The notes under the pieces: model-generated
The model's input: the letters and a program-made list of their open reading frames with translations, nothing else
Told to the model about the DNA's origin: nothing
Databases searched by the model: none
Program-made: the position numbers and the translations under genes
Shown: one piece after another, positions 59,532 to 64,000 of the stretch
How the letters are laid out: every line of letters starts with the position of its first letter
Numbering within the stretch: the first letter of the stretch is position 1
From: Streptomyces sp. NBC_01262
GTDB lineage: Bacteria > Actinomycetota > Actinomycetes > Streptomycetales > Streptomycetaceae
Length of the DNA stretch: 64,000 nucleotides
Assembly: GCF_036226365.1 (NCBI RefSeq)
Contig: NZ_CP108462.1
Coordinates: 6,153,501 to 6,217,500, forward strand
Reading direction: 5' to 3'

Positions 59532-59795
59532 ATGACCGAGCTGTTCCAGCTGTTGCTGGCCGAGGAGGCCGAAGAGGAGCTCGGGTGGCAGGAGCGCGCG
59601 CTGTGCGCGCAGACCGATCCCGAATCGTTCTTCCCCGAGAAAGGCGGATCCACCCGAGAGGCCAAGAAGGTCTGTCTCGCGTGCGAAGTCCGCTCCGACT
59701 GCCTTGAGTACGCACTTGCCAACGACGAGCGCTTCGGCATCTGGGGCGGCCTGTCCGAACGCGAGCGCCGCCGCCTGAAGAAGGGCGTCGTCTAG
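59532..59795 (+). CDS. whiB: Sporulation transcription factor WhiB
   Basis: An 87-residue iron-sulfur regulator required with WhiA for sporulation septation. The four cluster cysteines are Cys25, Cys48, Cys51 and Cys57. The GIWGG turn is at 69-73, followed by the basic DNA-contacting tail RERRRLKK. Length and sequence are near those recalled for S. coelicolor WhiB (SCO3034). ATG 59532 follows GAGGGG. The neighbourhood (fbiA/fbiB and cysteine dioxygenase on one side, glycosyltransferase on the other) matches the conserved streptomycete whiB locus as I recall it. Confidence 0.97.
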   Translation: MTELFQLLLAEEAEEELGWQERALCAQTDPESFFPEKGGSTREAKKVCLACEVRSDCLEYALANDERFGIWGGLSERERRRLKKGVV

Positions 59796-59917
59796 GGCGT
59801 CGTCCAGCGCGCGCGGAAGGCGCGCGGAAGCGGAACGGCGTAAGCCGTTAGGGTGGGGCCCCGTCCGAGACGCCGACCGGCGTCCACCGCACCCAGCGAA
59901 CCGGGGCCCGAACCTCG

Positions 59918-62900
59918 ATGTCCGTGAACAGTCCAGCGGGGGGTCAATACCCCGCCCAGACGCCAGAGTTCCCGCGCCATGTGGTCACCGCGGTGCTCGT
60001 CGCCCACGACGGCGCCCGCTGGCTGCCGAACGCGCTCTCGGGCCTGCTCTCCCAGGACCGCCCGGTCCAGGACGTCATCGCCGCCGACACCGGCAGCGCC
60101 GACGACTCCGCCCGGCTGCTCGCCGAGTCCCTCGGCCCCGACCGGGTCCTGCACCTCGCCCGCCGCAGCGGCTTCGGCGCCGCAGTGGACGAGGCCGTCC
60201 GCACCGCCGGCCCCGTACCGCCGGAGCAACTGCCCTACCTCCAGCGGCAGAGCGGCTGGGACCCGGTCAGCCGCAGCTGGAACGACGACGCCTACGACCA
60301 GCCCGACCAGCCGCACGGCGAGCCCGTGCAGTGGCTGTGGCTGCTGCACGACGACTGCGAGCCGGAGCCGGACGCGCTCGCCGAGCTGCTGCGCGTCGCG
60401 GACTCCGCCAAGTCCGCCGCCATTGTCGGCCCCAAGCTGCGCAGCTGGTACGACCGCCGCGCGCTGCTCGAAGTCGGCGTCTCCATCGCTCGCAGCGGCC
60501 GCCGCTGGACCGGCCTGGAGCGCCGCGAGCAGGACCAGGGCCAGCACGACCAGGTCCGCCAGGTGCTGTCCGTCTCCTCCGCGGGCATGCTGGTCCGCCG
60601 CGACGTCTGGGAAGAGCTCGGCGGCTTCGACCGCCGCCTGCCCCTCATGCGCGACGACGTCGACTTCTGCTGGCGTGCCCAGTCCGCCGGCCATACGGTC
60701 CTGATCGCCCCCGACGCCGTGCTCCGGCACGCCGAGGCCGCCTCCCGCGAGCGCCGCCCCGTCGACTGCGTGGGCCGCTCCGCGGTCAACCCGCACCGGG
60801 TCGACAAGGCCGGCGCCGTCTACACGCTGCTCGCCAACACCCGCGGCCCGATCCTTCCGTACGTCATGCTGCGGCTGCTGGTCGGAACCGTCCTGCGCAC
60901 GCTGGCCTACCTCGTCGGCAAGGTGCCGGGGCAGGCCGTCGACGAGATCACCGGCCTGCTGTCGGTGCTGCTGCGCCCCGGCCGCCTGATCGGCGCGCGC
61001 CGCAGGCGCGGCAAGGGCGTGGTCGACCCCGCGGAGCTGCGGCCGCTGTTCCCGCCGCCCGGCGCGACGGTGCGCGCCACCGTGGAGCAGGTCGTCGGCA
61101 ACTTCACCAAGGCCGACGCCGACACCTCCTCCGTGGGACGGCACGGCGGCGCGGTCGAGTCCGGGCCGGGCGACGACGACGGCTCCGGCGACTACCTGGA
61201 GATCGAGCAGTTCGCGCTGCTCAAGAAGATCGCCCACAAACCCGGCCCGGTGCTCTTCGGCGTACTGCTGCTGGTCTCGCTCATCGCCTGCCGCGGACTT
61301 CTCGGCAGCGGCTCGCTGTCCGGCGGCGCGCTGCTGCCCGCCCCGGACCGGGCCAACGACCTGTGGGGCTCCTTCATCGGCGCCTGGCACGCGCTGGGCA
61401 CCGGCGGCACGGAGGCGGCCCCGCCGTACATGGCGATCGTCGCGGCCTTCGCGAGCCTGCTGTTCGGCAGTACGGCGGTCGCGCTGACCGTGCTGCTCGT
61501 CGCCTCGGTGCCACTCGCCGGGCTGAGCGCGTACTTCGCCTCCCGGCCGCTGGTCGAGTCCCGGCTGCTGCGCGCATGGGCGGCGGTGGCGTACGCCTTC
61601 CTGCCCGCCGCCACCGGCGCTCTCGCCGGGGGACGGCTCGGCACGGCGGTCCTGGCGATCCTGCTGCCGCTGATGGCCCGCGCGGCCGTCGCCGCCACCG
61701 GGCTGAACCTCTCGGCCGACGTGATCGAGCGCGGCGCGGGCCTGGGCTGGCGCGCCACGTGGACCTTCACGCTGCTGCTGGCCATCACCACCGCCTTCAC
61801 CCCGATCACCTGGCTGATCGCGCTCGTGCTGTCCGTCGCCGTGATCGTGCTGCGCGTCCTGCGCAAGGAGGCCCGGCTCGTCGTCCCGCACGTCCTGCGC
61901 ACGCTGGCTCTGCTCGGCGCCCCGCTCCTGGTCCTGGCCCCCTGGTCGCTGACGCTGCTCGCGCACCCCTCACGCTTCCTCTACGAGGCCGGGGTGCCGT
62001 ACGGCGTCAAGGCCGCCTCCGCGACCGACCTGGTGATGCTCAGCCCCGGCGGTCCCAAGGGGGCGGGCGGAGTGCTGCTCGTCGGCCTGGTGCTGGCCGC
62101 GCTGGCCGCCCTGCTGCGCACCGAGCGACGGCTCGCGATCCTCACCGCCTGGGCGGGCGCCCTGGCCGGGCTGCTCTTCGCCGTCATCGAGAACGGCAAG
62201 GCATGGGCGGGCCCGGGCACACTGGTCTACGGCCTCGCGCTGCTGGCCGCGGCCGCCGTCGGCGCAGAGGGCGCCAACGAGCGCATCGCCGCCTCCGGCT
62301 TCGGCTGGCGGCAGCCCGTCGCCGCCCTGGTCGTGCTGGCCGCCGCGATCGCCCCGCTCTACGCCGCCTTCGGCTGGATGGCGGGCGGCGCGGACGGCCC
62401 CGTCGAGCGCCGCGACCCCACCCAGGTCCCGGCCTTCGTCGCCGAGGAGGCGGACACCCGGGACCAGCCCCGCACCCTGGTCCTGGACGGCACCGCCGCC
62501 GATGTCTCGTACGCCCTCGTACGCGGCGCAGGCGCCCGCCTCGGCGACGCCGAACTCGCCTCCGCGGCGGGCCAGGACGCCAGGCTCGGCAAGATCGTCG
62601 CCAACCTCGTCGCGGGCTCCGGAGCCGACCAGGCCGGCCAGCTCGGCGGCTACGCCGTCCGCTACGTCCTGGTCAGCGGCGTCGCCACCCGCGACATGAG
62701 CCGCACCCTCGACAGCACCCCCGGCCTGTCCCGGCTCAGCCAGGCCGACGGCAGCGCGCTGTGGCGGGTCGACAACGACACCTCGCGCATCACGATCGTG
62801 CCCAAGACCGGCGCCACGGGCACCGCCGTCCCCGTCGCCTCCGGCAAGGTCGAGGCCCACACCACCATCCCGGCGGGCGACGCGGGCCGCGTCCTGCGCA

Positions 62901-63682
62901 TCGCCGACTCGGCCGCACCCGGCTGGACCGCCACCCTCGACGGCACCGCCCTCACCGCGACCACCGTCGACGGCTGGGCCCAGGGCTTCGAACTCCCCGC
63001 CACCGGCGGCCGGCTCGACCTCACCTACGAGGACCCCTTCACCCACACCGTCTGGCTCTGGATCCAGGGCTTCCTCGCCCTCGTCCTGGTCGTCATGGCC
63101 CTGCCGGGCCGCGCCCGCGACATCGACGACGACCTCCCCGAGGCCGAGGGCGCCGGAGCCGTTGCCATGGACTTCCCCGAGCAGGCCACCGGCGACGGCC
63201 GCCGCGCCCGCCGCCTGCGCGCCGCCGCCGAGACCGAGGCGGAGCCGGAGGCCGGCGCCCAAGCCGAAGCGGACCCGGACCCCGAGCCGGACGCGTACGG
63301 CCAGGAGCAGTGGGCCGCCGAATACCAGGGCACGTACGGCCAGCAGGACCAGGCAGCCCAGCAGGACCCGCAGGGCGACCAGAGCCAGCAGTACGAGCAG
63401 TACGCGCAGGCCGACCCCTACCAGCACCAGCAGCAGGGCTACGACCCGTACGCCTACACCGGCCAGGACTACGGCCAGCAGGGCTACGAGCAGCCCCAGG
63501 GCCAGGGCTACGAGCAGCAGGGCTACGACCCCGCCTACGACCCGTACGGCCAGCAGCCCCAGGCCCAGCCCCAGCAGCCCCAACAGGGACAGCAGCCCCA
63601 GCAGCAGCCTTACGAACCGGCCTACGACCCGGCCGCGTACGACGCGGACGGCTACCGCCGTGACGGGAGCGACCGCCAGTGA
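59918..63682 (+). CDS. Large membrane glycosyltransferase with prion-like tail
   Basis: A 1254-residue protein. Residues about 20-310 are a GT2 domain (VTAVLVAHDGARWLPNALSGL, AADTGSADDSA, LLHDDCEPEPD, MRDDVDFCWRA). Residues about 440-830 hold some 10 transmembrane helices; about 830-1070 are extracytoplasmic, ending in a last helix (VWLWIQGFLALVLVVMAL). A cytoplasmic tail of about 175 residues is rich in Gln, Tyr, Gly, Pro and Asp, with repeated QQGY and YDPxAYD units. It probably builds a cell-envelope glycan. ATG 59918 has no clear ribosome binding site (CGAACCTCG). The stop overlaps the next start. Confidence 0.9.
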   Translation: MSVNSPAGGQYPAQTPEFPRHVVTAVLVAHDGARWLPNALSGLLSQDRPVQDVIAADTGSADDSARLLAESLGPDRVLHLARRSGFGAAVDEAVRTAGPVPPEQLPYLQRQSGWDPVSRSWNDDAYDQPDQPHGEPVQWLWLLHDDCEPEPDALAELLRVADSAKSAAIVGPKLRSWYDRRALLEVGVSIARSGRRWTGLERREQDQGQHDQVRQVLSVSSAGMLVRRDVWEELGGFDRRLPLMRDDVDFCWRAQSAGHTVLIAPDAVLRHAEAASRERRPVDCVGRSAVNPHRVDKAGAVYTLLANTRGPILPYVMLRLLVGTVLRTLAYLVGKVPGQAVDEITGLLSVLLRPGRLIGARRRRGKGVVDPAELRPLFPPPGATVRATVEQVVGNFTKADADTSSVGRHGGAVESGPGDDDGSGDYLEIEQFALLKKIAHKPGPVLFGVLLLVSLIACRGLLGSGSLSGGALLPAPDRANDLWGSFIGAWHALGTGGTEAAPPYMAIVAAFASLLFGSTAVALTVLLVASVPLAGLSAYFASRPLVESRLLRAWAAVAYAFLPAATGALAGGRLGTAVLAILLPLMARAAVAATGLNLSADVIERGAGLGWRATWTFTLLLAITTAFTPITWLIALVLSVAVIVLRVLRKEARLVVPHVLRTLALLGAPLLVLAPWSLTLLAHPSRFLYEAGVPYGVKAASATDLVMLSPGGPKGAGGVLLVGLVLAALAALLRTERRLAILTAWAGALAGLLFAVIENGKAWAGPGTLVYGLALLAAAAVGAEGANERIAASGFGWRQPVAALVVLAAAIAPLYAAFGWMAGGADGPVERRDPTQVPAFVAEEADTRDQPRTLVLDGTAADVSYALVRGAGARLGDAELASAAGQDARLGKIVANLVAGSGADQAGQLGGYAVRYVLVSGVATRDMSRTLDSTPGLSRLSQADGSALWRVDNDTSRITIVPKTGATGTAVPVASGKVEAHTTIPAGDAGRVLRIADSAAPGWTATLDGTALTATTVDGWAQGFELPATGGRLDLTYEDPFTHTVWLWIQGFLALVLVVMALPGRARDIDDDLPEAEGAGAVAMDFPEQATGDGRRARRLRAAAETEAEPEAGAQAEADPDPEPDAYGQEQWAAEYQGTYGQQDQAAQQDPQGDQSQQYEQYAQADPYQHQQQGYDPYAYTGQDYGQQGYEQPQGQGYEQQGYDPAYDPYGQQPQAQPQQPQQGQQPQQQPYEPAYDPAAYDADGYRRDGSDRQ

Positions 63683-64000
63683 ACCGCAGCACCATCTCCC
63701 TGTTCGGCGTCACGGCCGCCCTCGCCGCCGTCACCGGCGTGGCGGTGCTCACCGGCGCCGGAGCGCCGGAGCCCGCGCGCGCGGACACTGCCGCGTCGCT
63801 GCCGGTCGAGCGGTCCGCGCTGACCTGCCCGTCCCCGTCCGGCTCCGACTTCGCGACCACGACGTACACCGCCTTCACCCCGAAGGGGGACGCGGCGGCC
63901 GGCAGCAGCGCGGGCACCGCCGGACTGCTGCCCGTCGGCGGCACGGCCAAGACCAAGGCCGTCGCCCCGCTGAGCGAGCCCGGCAAGCCGGTCACCGCCA
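63679..64000 (+). CDS. DUF5719-type secreted protein (partial, runs off window)
   Basis: The first 107 codons are present. A signal peptide or anchor (ISLFGVTAALAAVTGVAVLTG, about 5-25) is followed by a mature part with LTCPSPSGSDFATTTYTAF. In streptomycetes the gene after the large whiB-linked glycosyltransferase encodes a DUF5719 protein; this start fits. GTG 63679 overlaps the stop of the preceding gene (GTGA), so the two are translationally coupled and probably work together at the membrane. Confidence 0.7.
   Translation, partial: MNRSTISLFGVTAALAAVTGVAVLTGAGAPEPARADTAASLPVERSALTCPSPSGSDFATTTYTAFTPKGDAAAGSSAGTAGLLPVGGTAKTKAVAPLSEPGKPVTA

Noticed and set aside
59792..61966. A 724-residue minus-strand frame opposite the large glycosyltransferase
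   Set aside because: Gln/Arg/Gly-rich shadow frame; the plus strand carries clear GT2 motifs and membrane helices.

Overview
The window is a chromosomal segment of a high-GC streptomycete, most likely a Streptomyces. The indicators are GC-rich codon use throughout, many GTG starts with GGAGG-type ribosome binding sites, a canonical 87-residue WhiB, a WhiJ-type regulator/DUF397/ATPase trio, LAxTG and LPxTG surface proteins, coenzyme F420 genes (fbiA, fbiB) and a large set of LytR-CpsA-Psr (LCP) proteins. No rRNA, tRNA or CRISPR array was seen.

Layout. 0.1-2.1 kb: a SigB/SigF-type sigma factor with a divergent anti-sigma antagonist (STAS) and an RsbW-type ATPase. 2.2-7.8 kb: a cell-surface locus with an LPQTG protein, a WxL-like protein, a DUF916 (WxL-interacting) protein, a membrane-anchored Ig-like protein and an LAETG protein. 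Repeated CTGAC-N5-GTCAG dyads precede its transcription units. This is the closest thing in the window to an under-described system. 7.9-15.7 kb: DUF1203 protein, POT peptide transporter, two-component system, GtrA protein, purK-purE and a membrane dipeptidase. 15.7-38.5 kb: envelope genes, including UDP-glucose dehydrogenase, seven LCP paralogues, glycosyltransferase, second two-component system and PGRP/amidase, mixed with a PucR-like regulator, an esterase, an acyl-CoA dehydrogenase and small stress proteins. 38.6-45.2 kb: NDP-sugar pyrophosphorylase, a DNA glycosylase, and a four-gene sialic acid-type operon (DUF6716 protein, NeuA fused to a HAD domain, NeuB without its C-terminal domain, putative sialyltransferase), with every junction overlapping by 4 bp. 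45.2-54.2 kb: an accessory island of lower GC in parts. It holds a dead IS701-like transposase, a truncated FG-GAP gene, an intact IS256-family element, a 5'-truncated RHS/Hint toxin with a GIY-YIG-like nuclease end and its Imm26 immunity gene, a second toxin-end fragment with a possible immunity gene, and a chimeric AAA ATPase/DUF4132-like ORF carrying a 10-bp tandem repeat. 54.0-56.1 kb: the DUF397/WhiJ-type/ATPase trio and a small secreted protein. 56.1-64.0 kb: fbiB, fbiA, cysteine dioxygenase, whiB, a 1254-residue glycosyltransferase with a prion-like tail, and the start of a DUF5719-type protein that runs off the window.

Much of the window fits one theme: nucleotide-sugar supply (UDP-glucose dehydrogenase, NDP-sugar synthase, CMP-sialate synthesis), polymer assembly (glycosyltransferases, GtrA) and attachment of polymers or proteins to peptidoglycan (LCP ligases, sortase substrates, WxL/DUF916 pair). 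That the sialic acid-type polymer is ligated by the nearby LCP proteins is an inference. The island between the sialic acid operon and the WhiJ-type trio has the look of a recombination hotspot.
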